Assembly: GCF_003589925.1 (NCBI RefSeq)
Contig: NZ_CP032382.1
Location: 4,712,001-4,776,000 of the forward strand
Direction: 5' to 3'
Source: Chryseolinea soli
GTDB lineage: Bacteria > Bacteroidota > Bacteroidia > Cytophagales > Cyclobacteriaceae
DNA: 64,000 nucleotides
Below, one piece after another: positions 35,369 through 44,627 of the stretch. Each line of letters starts with the position of its first letter. The stretch's first letter is position 1. Below the pieces are notes generated by a model that worked only from the letters and a program-made list of their open reading frames with translations, had not been told where the DNA came from and made no database searches. Position numbers and translations under genes: made by a program.

Positions 35369-37741
35369 ATGATCCAAAACTTTTTACGCATCACGATTCG
35401 CAACATGATGAAGAACAAACTGTTCATCTTCATCAACGTTTTTGGGATGGGCATCGCGATTGCCTGCTGCATTGTGGCTTATTTTAACTGGGAGTTCGAT
35501 GCGCGTTTCAACACGCATCACGTCAATGCACCCACGATCTACCGTGTAAGCTCCATCCGTGAGTTTGAAAAACAAACGACGCTCTACGGCCATGCCCCGA
35601 TCCCGCTGGGCGCTGCCATCCGCCAAAACATACCGGATGTGAAACACGTCATGCGCCTCTGGTGGTCGTATTCCGATTTTAAAGTAGAAGACAATATTTT
35701 TCGCGCCGGCCTGGCCTATGCCGATCCCGATATCTTCGACATGTTTACATTTGAATTTATCAACGGCAGTCCCGCGGCCCTGAAAGATAAATCCAAGGTG
35801 GTGCTCAGCGACGAGATGGCCATCAAACTGTTTGGCTCTACCGACGTGGTAGGCAAAATGCTCACCCAGGTAGACGGTGCCATTCTGAAGGAAAAGGAAG
35901 TAGGAGGGGTGTTTAAAAAGCAACCCGCCGGTTCCAGCTTCGCCGAGGACTCCTACACACACTTCGATAACTTCTTCGACGACGTGAAGGAGGTCACCGA
36001 AAACGACTGGAAGAACCGCGACATGCTGTTCGTACAGATCGACGACGCCAGCCGTGTGCCGGTCGTGCAAAAGCAGCTTCAGACGTTCGTGGAAAATAAC
36101 AACAAGGTCCGCGAGGATTTTGTCATCAAAGAATTTTTACTCGATCCCTTCGTGGGCATGGCGCAACGCGACGAAAACATGGACACGTGGTCGAGATTGC
36201 ACCCTTCCAGCCCAAAGGCCGCGGTGATCAGCCCCATCGTGATGGCCGTGTTGATCCTGCTCATCGCCTGTTTCAACATGACCAACACCGCGATTGCCAT
36301 TTCTTCGCGAAGACTGAAGGAGATCGGCATCCGCAAAGTGATGGGCAGCGTGCGCGTCCAGCTCATCGTTCAATTCATCGGCGAAACGATGTTCATTTGC
36401 TTTGTTGCATTGATCGTCGGCTTGTTTTTGGGTGAGGTGTTATTGTTGTCATGGAATGCCTTGTGGACGGAGATGAAGCTCACGTCCCATTACCTCGACA
36501 ATCCTTCATTTTTGATTTTCCTGGTGGCTGTATTGTTTTTCACAGGCCTGGTGGCCGGCAGCTACCCGGCTTTTTACATCAGCAATTTCGAGCCCGTCAG
36601 CATTTTAAAAGGCCAGATGAAGTTTGGGGGCACAAATTATTTCACCCGCACACTGCTGGCCCTTCAATACGCCATCTCCCTCACCGCCATCATCTTCGCC
36701 ATCGCCTTCTATGCCAACTCCAGGTATCAATCCAACTTCGACCTGGGATTCAATGAGAAGAGTGTCATCATCGCCTACGTGAGCAACCAGGGCGAGTTCG
36801 ATACCTATCGCAACGCGATTCAACAAAATAAGGACATCGTTTCCGTCGCGGGTTCCAAGCACAGTATTTTCTCTTCCGGATATAACGACCCGATCAAGTA
36901 CGAATCCAAACAAATGGAGACCGACATCATTGAAGTGGGCGACGGCTACTTGAACACCATGAGCATGCACCTGGTGGAAGGCCGCGACTTTATTAAAGAT
37001 TCTGAAAGCGACAAAAAAGAATCCATCATCGTCACCGAAAAACTGGCAAAGGATTTCGGCTGGGACAAACCCCTGGGCAAAGAGATCCTCTGGATGGACA
37101 CCGTCAAGTTATATGTGATCGGCGTGGTGAAAGATATCTACACGAACGGCCTGTGGGATAAAATGGACCCGTTGATGCTCCGCTACATCGGCCCCGAGCA
37201 ATACACCCATGTGATCGTGAGTGGTCCGATGGATAAAATGGTTTCTATCAACAAAGCCATGGAAGCCCAGTGGAAACAAGTGTTCCCCAACCGGATCTAC
37301 AACGGACGCTTTATAGACGAGATGACCGTAGAAGCCCGCCAGGTGAACGACAACATTGTGAAGATGTTTGCCTTCCTGGGCATCGTGGCCCTGATGCTGT
37401 CGGGCACGGGCTTGTATACCCTGGTGTCGTTGAACATCATCAAGAAAATGAAGGAGATCGGCATCCGCAAAGTGTTGGGCGCATCCGTGTCCAACATCAC
37501 GCGCATCATCAATACGGAATTCGTGATCATCCTGGTCATCGCCTCGGCGCTCGGATCGTGGTTGAGCTACTATGCCGTGGATTGGCTCATGGACAGCATC
37601 TGGGATTACTATCTCCCCATGTCGGGTGTCACCGTGGCCGTTTCGGTGTTCATTTTGTTCTTCATTTCGGCAGCGGCTATCGGCTACAAAGTGTTGGGCG
37701 CCGCGACCATGAACCCGGTGAATACATTGCGGGTGGAGTGA
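35369..37741 (+). CDS. FtsX/MacB-type ABC permease
   Basis: 790 residues from ATG 35369, chosen because the family start MIQNFLRITIRNMMKNKLFIFINVFGMGIAI begins there; the frame stays open upstream to an ATG at 35291, but that segment has no homology to the family start. Two periplasmic MacB_PCD domains alternate with FtsX modules; coupling helices read SSRRLKEIGIRKVMGSVRVQL (near 335) and IIKKMKEIGIRKVLGASVSN (near 715). The substrate is unknown. It follows the ATPase operon after about 600 bp that contain a terminator and a tandem repeat, so it may have its own promoter. Confidence 0.87.
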   Translation: MIQNFLRITIRNMMKNKLFIFINVFGMGIAIACCIVAYFNWEFDARFNTHHVNAPTIYRVSSIREFEKQTTLYGHAPIPLGAAIRQNIPDVKHVMRLWWSYSDFKVEDNIFRAGLAYADPDIFDMFTFEFINGSPAALKDKSKVVLSDEMAIKLFGSTDVVGKMLTQVDGAILKEKEVGGVFKKQPAGSSFAEDSYTHFDNFFDDVKEVTENDWKNRDMLFVQIDDASRVPVVQKQLQTFVENNNKVREDFVIKEFLLDPFVGMAQRDENMDTWSRLHPSSPKAAVISPIVMAVLILLIACFNMTNTAIAISSRRLKEIGIRKVMGSVRVQLIVQFIGETMFICFVALIVGLFLGEVLLLSWNALWTEMKLTSHYLDNPSFLIFLVAVLFFTGLVAGSYPAFYISNFEPVSILKGQMKFGGTNYFTRTLLALQYAISLTAIIFAIAFYANSRYQSNFDLGFNEKSVIIAYVSNQGEFDTYRNAIQQNKDIVSVAGSKHSIFSSGYNDPIKYESKQMETDIIEVGDGYLNTMSMHLVEGRDFIKDSESDKKESIIVTEKLAKDFGWDKPLGKEILWMDTVKLYVIGVVKDIYTNGLWDKMDPLMLRYIGPEQYTHVIVSGPMDKMVSINKAMEAQWKQVFPNRIYNGRFIDEMTVEARQVNDNIVKMFAFLGIVALMLSGTGLYTLVSLNIIKKMKEIGIRKVLGASVSNITRIINTEFVIILVIASALGSWLSYYAVDWLMDSIWDYYLPMSGVTVAVSVFILFFISAAAIGYKVLGAATMNPVNTLRVE

Positions 37742-37763
37742 TCAAATCAAATCAAGACTACAG

Positions 37764-37803
37764 GAAGATGTTACAGAAATCCCCGGAGCGCTGTAACATC
37801 TTC
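37764..37803. terminator. 13 bp hairpin between two permease genes
   Basis: GAAGATGTTACAG (37764-37776) pairs perfectly with CTGTAACATCTTC (37791-37803) across a 14-base loop. No T-run follows, so it could be a protein-binding dyad or an mRNA-stabilising structure instead of a terminator. Confidence 0.5.
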
Positions 37804-37882
37804 ATTCTGAATATCGTCTCAAGTACTGTACCGGAATTTTTCTCTTGCGTGTTTAACCCTAGAAATCTTCTCCCAAGCGCAT

Positions 37883-40297
37883 ATGTTTAAAAACTATTTC
37901 AAAGTTGCCGTCAGGAATATCCTGAAGCACAAATTCTTTTCCGCCATCAACATCCTGGGCATGACCACGGGTATTGCCGCATGCTTGCTCATCATTCTGT
38001 ACATCACCGATGAGTTGAGCTACGATACTTTCCATGCCAACGCCGACCGCATCTACCAGGTGGGCCTTCACGGAAAACTTGGTGGCCAGGACATCCGCAC
38101 GTCAAACACCTGCCCGCCGATCGCCGCGGCCATGGTGGCCGAGATCCCCGAAGTGCAGGCAGCCACACGCATAACGCCCCGCTTTGGACGTCCGCCCGTG
38201 AAATACGAAGACAAAGTGTTTACGGAGGAAAAGGTTTTCTATGCCGACTCCAATTTCTTTGAGTTCTTCAGCTTCCGCCTGAAGGAAGGCGACATCAAGA
38301 ATGTGCTGAAAGAACCCAACACCGTGGTGCTCACCGAGGAGATGGTTAAGAAGTACTTTGGCAACGAGCCGGCTGTCGGAAAAATCCTGGCCATTGGCGA
38401 CGACAAGACCGCCTTCAAAGTGACGGGTATCGCCGAAAACCCACCATCGAACTCCCACTTCGGATTCAACATCCTGTTGTCGAGCGAATCGAACAAGGAC
38501 TTGAAAACGGGCATCTGGCTTAACAATTTCATGTACAGCTACTTCATGCTCCAGCCCAACGCCAAGATCGAGGCCGTCAACAAAAAGTATGAGCACCTGG
38601 TGGAGAAATACATCGGTCCCGAATTGGAAAAATTCATGGGCACCACACTGGCGCAGATGAAAGCCAGCGGCGGCGCCTTCGGTTATTTCAGCACCAAGAT
38701 CACGGACATACATTTGCGTGCCACTGCCCAGGATTCACTGGAAGCGGGCGGTAATGTGACCTACATCTATTTCTTTGGCGGCATCGGCGCTTTCATCATC
38801 TTCATCGCCTGTATCAACTTTATGAACTTGTCGACCGCACGCTCGGCGGGAAGGGCCAAGGAAGTTGGCCTGCGCAAGACCTTGGGCTCCCAACGCGGCC
38901 AGATGATCGGTCAGTTCCTGGCGGAGTCCATGTTGTATAGCCTCGTCGCCGTTGTGCTGGCCTTGGGCGCTTGTTATTTCCTGTTGCCGTCGTTCAACTT
39001 GCTATCGGGCAAGCTCATGAACATGCGTGTTTTGGCGAGTCCGCAGTTGCTCTTGGGCATTGCAGGGCTCATTGTGTTTGTGGGGCTGGTGGCCGGTAGC
39101 TATCCCGCTTTCTATCTCACCTCGTTCAATGCGGTGGAAGTACTGAAAGGAAAAGTGCGCGCCGGTATGAAGACCAAGGGGGTGAGAAGCTTCCTGGTGA
39201 TTTGCCAGTTTGCACTGTCCATCTTCCTGATCATTTTCACGTTGGTGGTCTATCAACAGATTCAATACATGCAGGAGAAGAACCTGGGCATCGACAAAAA
39301 CAACATTCTGATCCTGAGCAGCACAAGCCGGTTAGGTACCAATAAAGAAGCTTTTAAAAACGCGCTGGCCCAACAAACCGGCATCGTGAAGCTCAGCTAC
39401 ACCACCAATACATTTCCGGGCGTTAACAGCACCACCATCTTCAAATCGGCCGGCTCCGAACAAGACCACATCATGGGGGTTTACTTTGCCGACCAGGATC
39501 AACAGGATGTGATCCGGTTTGAAATGAAGGAAGGACGTTATTTCTCCCGCGAATTTCCCAACGACTCGACGGCCATCGTCCTCAACGAAGCCGCCGTGCG
39601 CGAATTTGGTTTTGATCAGCCCATCGGAGAAGAAATATTATACAATGGCGATGGCGACGGCACCACGACCACTCACCTCCGAGTGATCGGCGTGGTGAAG
39701 AATTTCAACTTCGAATCGTTCAAAACCGACGTGCGCCCCATTTCTATCCGCCTCACCAAAGATGCCAACAACCTCATGATCCGCTACGAAGGCAGCCCCA
39801 AGGCATTGGTGGCCACGGTTGAAAAACTTTGGAAGGAACACTCCACCAACGAGCCGTTCGAATACACGTTCCTGGACGAAAACTTTGACGAGTTGTTCCG
39901 CGCCGAGCAGCGCATGGGCAACCTCTTCAGCATTTTCTCGGGATTGGCCATCTTCATTGCTTCCCTTGGATTGTTTGCGCTGGCCGCATTCACCTCGGAA
40001 CAACGCACCAAGGAAATCGGCATCCGTAAAGCGATGGGGGCAACCGTGTTCAGCCTCACCGTTTTGTTGTCGAAGGAGTTCACCAAACTGGTGCTGATTG
40101 CGTTTGTGCCGGCCGCCATTGGCGGGTGGTATGTGAGCAACCAGTGGCTGCAAAGCTTTACCTACCGCATTCCCGTAGATCCCATGGTGGTGATCCTGAG
40201 CGGGCTGGGAGCCATCCTGGTGGCTTGGCTGACGGTGAGCTACCAATCCATAAAAGCGGCCCGTTCAAACCCCGTGGAATCGCTCCGGTATGAATAG
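37883..40297 (+). CDS. FtsX/MacB-type ABC permease
   Basis: 804 residues with the same architecture as the two other permeases: MFKNYFKVAVRNILKHKFFSAINILGMTTGI at the start, a periplasmic domain, an FtsX module with SAGRAKEVGLRKTLGSQRGQM (near 330), a second periplasmic domain, and a C-terminal FtsX module with SEQRTKEIGIRKAMGATVFSL. The ending NPVESLRYE is typical. It is 141 bp after the previous permease, with a strong hairpin in the gap. It probably shares the ATPase at 34080 and may form a heterodimer with the product at 35369, but that is inference. Confidence 0.87.
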   Translation: MFKNYFKVAVRNILKHKFFSAINILGMTTGIAACLLIILYITDELSYDTFHANADRIYQVGLHGKLGGQDIRTSNTCPPIAAAMVAEIPEVQAATRITPRFGRPPVKYEDKVFTEEKVFYADSNFFEFFSFRLKEGDIKNVLKEPNTVVLTEEMVKKYFGNEPAVGKILAIGDDKTAFKVTGIAENPPSNSHFGFNILLSSESNKDLKTGIWLNNFMYSYFMLQPNAKIEAVNKKYEHLVEKYIGPELEKFMGTTLAQMKASGGAFGYFSTKITDIHLRATAQDSLEAGGNVTYIYFFGGIGAFIIFIACINFMNLSTARSAGRAKEVGLRKTLGSQRGQMIGQFLAESMLYSLVAVVLALGACYFLLPSFNLLSGKLMNMRVLASPQLLLGIAGLIVFVGLVAGSYPAFYLTSFNAVEVLKGKVRAGMKTKGVRSFLVICQFALSIFLIIFTLVVYQQIQYMQEKNLGIDKNNILILSSTSRLGTNKEAFKNALAQQTGIVKLSYTTNTFPGVNSTTIFKSAGSEQDHIMGVYFADQDQQDVIRFEMKEGRYFSREFPNDSTAIVLNEAAVREFGFDQPIGEEILYNGDGDGTTTTHLRVIGVVKNFNFESFKTDVRPISIRLTKDANNLMIRYEGSPKALVATVEKLWKEHSTNEPFEYTFLDENFDELFRAEQRMGNLFSIFSGLAIFIASLGLFALAAFTSEQRTKEIGIRKAMGATVFSLTVLLSKEFTKLVLIAFVPAAIGGWYVSNQWLQSFTYRIPVDPMVVILSGLGAILVAWLTVSYQSIKAARSNPVESLRYE

Positions 40298-40320
40298 GGT
40301 CAGGTCGAAAGAAATCTGAC

Positions 40321-40357
40321 AAAAAGGGGCGCTTTTTTTAAGAAAAGCGCCTTTTTT
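40321..40357. terminator. Intrinsic terminator after the permease genes
   Basis: GGCGCTTTT (40328-40336) pairs with AAAAGCGCC (40343-40351), extended by A-T and G-U pairs, and is followed by six T. Confidence 0.85.
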
Positions 40358-40456
40358 ATGGAAATTCGCAGCCTTTTTTGTTCTAATGTTAAGTTTTTGT
40401 TAATGTATTCACATTCGACTAACATTTGATACCTTAGTGAATCAACCACAAGTTTT

Positions 40457-40750
40457 ATGGAAAAAGCGAAGACCCCAAAATCGTCCAAAAAGGCTCTGAG
40501 AAGCCTCATTAACGACTCTCTTCAACAATCCCTCAATACCCTGGAGCTTCCGCAATCCAGCAAGAAGGCCAAAAAACTTCTTCACCGCAGCGCCAAAAAA
40601 CTGGCGATCATTTTCGCCGATGCTATGAAGCGCGAGGAGAAGAAAAAAAAGAAAGCCGAGAAATTCATGGAAGACGCCGCGAGCGGAAAGGGAAAGAAGA
40701 AAAGCTCCAAGCATGTAAAGCTGGAAAAGCACTCGGAGTTGGCGAGCTGA
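40457..40750 (+). CDS. Small lysine-rich protein, unrecognised
   Basis: 97 residues, strongly basic and probably mostly helical. Lysine clusters occur at both ends (for example REEKKKKKAEKF and GKGKKKSSKH) around a central helix ASKKAKKLLHRSAKKLAI-like. It has no signal peptide, cysteine or membrane segment. The composition resembles small nucleic acid-binding or histone H1-like proteins, but there is no defined domain, so a role in DNA or RNA binding is only a suggestion. It is flanked by terminators at 40321 and 40782 and so forms its own transcript. A TTTG at 40396 and a TAACATTTG at 40420 resemble promoter boxes with off-consensus spacing. Confidence 0.68.
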   Translation: MEKAKTPKSSKKALRSLINDSLQQSLNTLELPQSSKKAKKLLHRSAKKLAIIFADAMKREEKKKKKAEKFMEDAASGKGKKKSSKHVKLEKHSELAS

Positions 40751-40781
40751 TCTTCTAAAAGACAACCACGAGAAACACACT

Positions 40782-40811
40782 AAGCCCTTTGATAAAAGGG
40801 CTTATTTTTTT
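40782..40811. terminator. Bidirectional terminator between the lysine-rich gene and lycopene cyclase gene
   Basis: AAGCCCTTT (40782-40790) pairs with AAAGGGCTT (40795-40803), followed by seven T. The right arm overlaps the stop codon of the minus-strand lycopene cyclase gene. Confidence 0.8.
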
Positions 40812-41521
40812 GCCCCGAACTTTGCGCGGTAGTAGTCGCGATCTTCAAACCACTCCATGATTGCGATGTTCATGAGCACGAGCAGCATGCCATAGAGGAA
40901 ATCTTCAAACGGGATGGTGCCGAGACGGAAACCCAGAATCTGCTTGTCGTTGTACCACACCACCGGCGTGTGAAGCAGCCAGCCCGTAAGCACACCGTTG
41001 AAGAGAAAAAAGGGCAGCAAGATCACGACGAACGCGAAATAGAATCGCCCCATATACCGTGGCCGGATCTTCAGCATCAGGTAGGCCAGGAACAACGACA
41101 CGACCACGAACGTAACGCCCGTATACAGCTTGTCCATGTGAAAGATGCCTGCGATGAGCAGCAGGATGATCAGCGCGCTCGAGATCAACTCCTGGTGGGG
41201 AAAGAGATAGTCTTTCTCGATCAGATGATTCAAGGCGAAGTAGGTGAATACACACGCGTAGGGGATGCAAATAAAAAACAAGATCTCCTCCAACGGCAGG
41301 TTGCCGATGAAGATGCCGCAAAGATATTGAGGGTTGAATCCCCACACACCCAGGTGGATGAACAGGCTATCCCAGATACAAAAGAAAGGCACTGAAATGA
41401 GCAATGCGATGCCCAGGTATTTCCATTTCTTGTAGAAGGGAGCTTTGGGCAGGAAGCTGACCAGAAACGGCAACAGGAGGGAAACGATATCGATGGACAG
41501 GTATAGGTATCTTGAATTCAA
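40802..41521 (-). CDS. crtYcd: Lycopene cyclase, fused CrtYc/CrtYd type
   Basis: 239 residues with six to seven membrane helices. Both halves of the heterodimeric cyclase are present in one chain: the first carries WGFNPQYLCGIFIGNLPLEEILFF with PLEE, the second carries LGTIPFEDFLYGM with PFED. These acidic motifs are the signature of the CrtYc/CrtYd cyclases found in actinobacteria and Bacteroidota. The reaction is ring closure of lycopene to beta-carotene in the membrane. Translation follows crtZ by 3 bp on the same strand, so the two form one transcript from the promoter at 42030. Confidence 0.9.
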   Translation of the reverse strand: MNSRYLYLSIDIVSLLLPFLVSFLPKAPFYKKWKYLGIALLISVPFFCIWDSLFIHLGVWGFNPQYLCGIFIGNLPLEEILFFICIPYACVFTYFALNHLIEKDYLFPHQELISSALIILLLIAGIFHMDKLYTGVTFVVVSLFLAYLMLKIRPRYMGRFYFAFVVILLPFFLFNGVLTGWLLHTPVVWYNDKQILGFRLGTIPFEDFLYGMLLVLMNIAIMEWFEDRDYYRAKFGAKK

Positions 41522-41524
41522 AGG

Positions 41525-42019
41525 CTATTGGGTTTCTTGGCGTTCTTGTTTATAGGTGAAGTCTTTTGGTTCATATTTTTTGGAGGCAATTAAAAATCCA
41601 AACGCTTCGCAGCCCTCCCTGGAATGCTTGCTGTGGTGAATATAGTGTGCGTGGATGATTCGCTGAAGATATTTGCTTCTTTTTTCCGGCCGCCACCGGA
41701 TGCGTTGGTGCACCAGGATGTCGTGGAAGACCACGTAGAACAGTCCATAACAGAAAATGCCCGTGGCCACGGCCAGCAAATAGGGGTTAAACACCACCTG
41801 CGACGCGTAGTAGAACAGGCCGATACACGGTAAGCTAAACACGAGGGCAAACAGATCGTTGCGTTCCAGGGCATGTCCATGCACGGTGTGGTGAGACTTG
41901 TGCCAGCGCCATAAAACTCCGTGCATCACATATTTATGGGTGAGCCAAGCCACGAATTCCCACAACAGAAAGGTGCCGGCAATGATGAGCGAGCACAATA
42001 TCAGGGTGAGGAGATTCAT
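41525..42019 (-). CDS. crtZ: Beta-carotene hydroxylase (fatty acid hydroxylase family)
   Basis: 164 residues with two to four membrane helices. All four histidine clusters of the di-iron hydroxylases are present: HKYVMH, HKSHH, HDILVH and HYIHH. It adds 3-hydroxyl groups to beta-carotene rings to give zeaxanthin, using the product of the gene just downstream. The RRPEKRSKYLQRIIHAH-like region is typical of CrtZ. The start codon is only about a dozen bases from the -7 box of a good promoter, so the mRNA may be nearly leaderless. Confidence 0.9.
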   Translation of the reverse strand: MNLLTLILCSLIIAGTFLLWEFVAWLTHKYVMHGVLWRWHKSHHTVHGHALERNDLFALVFSLPCIGLFYYASQVVFNPYLLAVATGIFCYGLFYVVFHDILVHQRIRWRPEKRSKYLQRIIHAHYIHHSKHSREGCEAFGFLIASKKYEPKDFTYKQERQETQ

Positions 42020-42029
42020 GGGCGATAGT

Positions 42030-42060
42030 CAAAAATAGCACTTAGCGAGCGCTCCGCAAA
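42030..42060 (-). promoter_or_regulatory. Bacteroidota-type promoter of crtZ-crtYcd
   Basis: On the minus strand: TTTG (42057-42060), a 19 bp spacer, and TATTTTTG (42030-42037), a full match to TTTG and TAnnTTTG with the same spacing as the ACIII promoter. The predicted start of transcription is less than 10 bases from the crtZ ATG (42017-42019). Confidence 0.6.
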
Positions 42061-42308
42061 AAGGCTGGAACAACGGCCGGAGGCCTAAGGGAATACCGTA
42101 GCATACTTCATCGGTAGTTTCCGCGCGCCTGGAAACTTCGCGAATGTGACGGAATTTTGAGAAAAAATCAACGAGTCCGTTCCCATACGGATGGAGTAAA
42201 CTGCACACGTTTTAGTGGATAAATTTTCATACATTTCCCTACACATTCCGCCCAAAATGGTTTTGAAATTCTTCCGAAAAAATGAACTTGGAACTGCATT
42301 GTAAGGCT

Positions 42309-44624
42309 ATGAAAAACTTTTCGTTTTCAGTTGCGACAATGACCCTCATCGCTATCGTCATGCTGACTTCTTCCTGTCGGGAAAAGCTCTCCGCATCGCG
42401 TTCAAAAGACTCTGTTGATTACAATCTCCACATCCGGCCGATCCTTTCCGACCGGTGCTTTAAATGCCATGGCCCCGACGCCAATCAGCGCAAAGCCCAT
42501 CTGCGCCTCGATACACAGGAGGGCGCCCTGGCCGCGTTGAAAGACAATCCCGAAGGTCACGCCATCATACCCGGCGATCCCGAGCATTCCGAGGTATATC
42601 TCCGGCTCGTCTCGACAGATACGGCGGAAGTGATGCCACCGGTAAAGTCCAATCTCAAGATCAACGAACAGGAAATCGCCCTCATCAAAAAATGGATTGC
42701 CCAGGGCGCCAAATACAAACCCCACTGGGCCTTCATTCCACCCCATAAGACGCCAGTGCCCGAAGTGGACGATGCGGAATGGCCAAAAAATGAGATCGAT
42801 AATTTTATTCTCGCACGCCTCGAGAGCAACGGCATCGAACCCAACGAACAGGCCGACCCCGCCCGCTTGCTAAAACGCGTCTGCTTCGACATCACGGGCC
42901 TGCCACCGACCCTGGCTATGCAAGACAAATTTTTAGAGGATAGCTCACCCGAAGCTTACGACAAGGTGGTCGACGAGCTTTTGAGGCAACCTCAATACGG
43001 CGAAAAAATGGCAGCCTACTGGATGGACGTTGCCCGCTATGCCGACTCCCACGGCTACCAGGACGACGGTCTCCGCACCATGTGGCCCTGGCGCGATTGG
43101 GTCATTCATGCCTTCAACGCCAATTATCCCTACGATCAATTCATCACCTGGCAACTGGCCGGGGATCTTCTGCCGAATCCCACCAAAGAACAACTGCTGG
43201 CCACGGGGTTCAATCGCAATCACAAGATCACGCAAGAGGGCGGTGTCATCGACGAAGAGTACCGCATTGAATATGTGACCGACCGCACCAACACCTTTGG
43301 CAAAGCCTTTCTGGCCCTGACGTTCGAGTGCGCGAAGTGTCATGATCACAAATACGATCCCATCCTTCAAAAGGATTATTACAGCACGTTCTCGTTCTTT
43401 AACCAGGTACCCGAAAAAGGACTGGTAGGCGACATCACGCTGGCCTCTCTGGCGGATCCCCCGAACATGAAGATCACCACCGCCGACGTGGAGAAGATCC
43501 TCACCTTCATCAATAAAAAAGATACCGCGACCGTCCCCGTCATGATCATGGCCGACAGACCGGAAAAACGGGCAACCTATCTCCTGAAACGGGGTGTTTA
43601 CGATGCTCCGGGCGATAGGGTATACGTTGGTCTGCCCAAAGCCATCCTGCCGTTCGACTCCGTGCGCTATGGCAACAACCGCTTGGGCTTGGCCCGATGG
43701 CTCACCGACAAGAATAATCCGCTCACCGCGCGCGTCTTCGTAAACCGTATGTGGCAGGAATTTTTCGGACGCGGACTCGTGAAAACTTCCGGCGACTTTG
43801 GCATGCAAGGTGAAATGCCGTCCCACCCCGAATTGCTCGACTGGCTGGCGCTTGACTTTATGGACCATGGATGGGACATCAAACGACTCATCAAACAATT
43901 TGTCACCTCAGCAACCTACAAACAATCGTCGGTGGTGACGGAGAAGAAACTGGCGGTAGATCCCGAGAATATTTTGCTGGCGCGAAGCTCGCGGGTGAAA
44001 ATGTCGGCGGAGGTTATTCGCGACCTGGCGTTGGCCAGCAGTGGTCTGTTGGTGAAAGAGATCGGCGGCCCGAGTGTGAAACCTTATCAACCGAAAGGGA
44101 TCTGGGAATCGTCTACCTCCGGTCGCGGCGTGTTGGCGCGATACGTGCAGGATCACGGCGACAAATTATACCGGCGAGGATTGTACTGTTTCATCAAGCG
44201 CACCGTGCCACCCCCCAGTATGCTGGTTATGGATGGCAGCAATCGCGACCAATGTGAAGTGAAGCGCATGCGCACCAACACGCCCCTGCAGGCACTGGTA
44301 CTGTTGAACGACCCGGTAGTGCTGGAATCGTCGAGGGTCTTTGCCGAGCGATTGGCGCAGAAAAATTCTACGATTGAACAAAAGACCATTGAAGCGTTCC
44401 GTTCCATCGTGGCGCGCGCGCCAAAACCGGAAGAGCTGAAAGTGCTGTTGACGTATTACGAAGAAGAGAAGAAAGGCTTTGATCAGTCGCCGGAGAAAGC
44501 GAAGGAGTTTATTGCCGTGGGAGAATACCCGCAGACAGAGATCAAAGACGTGGCCTCGGTGGCGGCCCTGATGCAGGTAGTGCACACGATTTTTAATTTG
44601 GAGGAATCCATCACAAAAGTTTGA
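42309..44624 (+). CDS. Planctomycete-type cytochrome c with DUF1549 and DUF1553 domains
   Basis: 771 residues from ATG 42309; a start at 42282 would spoil the lipoprotein signal ([10 protein letters not shown]). A cytochrome domain follows immediately, with [19 protein letters not shown] as the haem site. DUF1549 (about 140-350, containing [15 protein letters not shown] and [13 protein letters not shown], a second CXXCH) and DUF1553 (about 450-700, with [30 protein letters not shown]) come after. These proteins, often in pairs with DUF1501 proteins, are abundant in Planctomycetes. Their role is unknown; electron transfer during polymer or sugar use at the cell surface has been suggested. Operon with the next two genes. 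Confidence 0.9.
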   Translation: MKNFSFSVATMTLIAIVMLTSSCREKLSASRSKDSVDYNLHIRPILSDRCFKCHGPDANQRKAHLRLDTQEGALAALKDNPEGHAIIPGDPEHSEVYLRLVSTDTAEVMPPVKSNLKINEQEIALIKKWIAQGAKYKPHWAFIPPHKTPVPEVDDAEWPKNEIDNFILARLESNGIEPNEQADPARLLKRVCFDITGLPPTLAMQDKFLEDSSPEAYDKVVDELLRQPQYGEKMAAYWMDVARYADSHGYQDDGLRTMWPWRDWVIHAFNANYPYDQFITWQLAGDLLPNPTKEQLLATGFNRNHKITQEGGVIDEEYRIEYVTDRTNTFGKAFLALTFECAKCHDHKYDPILQKDYYSTFSFFNQVPEKGLVGDITLASLADPPNMKITTADVEKILTFINKKDTATVPVMIMADRPEKRATYLLKRGVYDAPGDRVYVGLPKAILPFDSVRYGNNRLGLARWLTDKNNPLTARVFVNRMWQEFFGRGLVKTSGDFGMQGEMPSHPELLDWLALDFMDHGWDIKRLIKQFVTSATYKQSSVVTEKKLAVDPENILLARSSRVKMSAEVIRDLALASSGLLVKEIGGPSVKPYQPKGIWESSTSGRGVLARYVQDHGDKLYRRGLYCFIKRTVPPPSMLVMDGSNRDQCEVKRMRTNTPLQALVLLNDPVVLESSRVFAERLAQKNSTIEQKTIEAFRSIVARAPKPEELKVLLTYYEEEKKGFDQSPEKAKEFIAVGEYPQTEIKDVASVAALMQVVHTIFNLEESITKV

Positions 44625-44627
44625 GGT

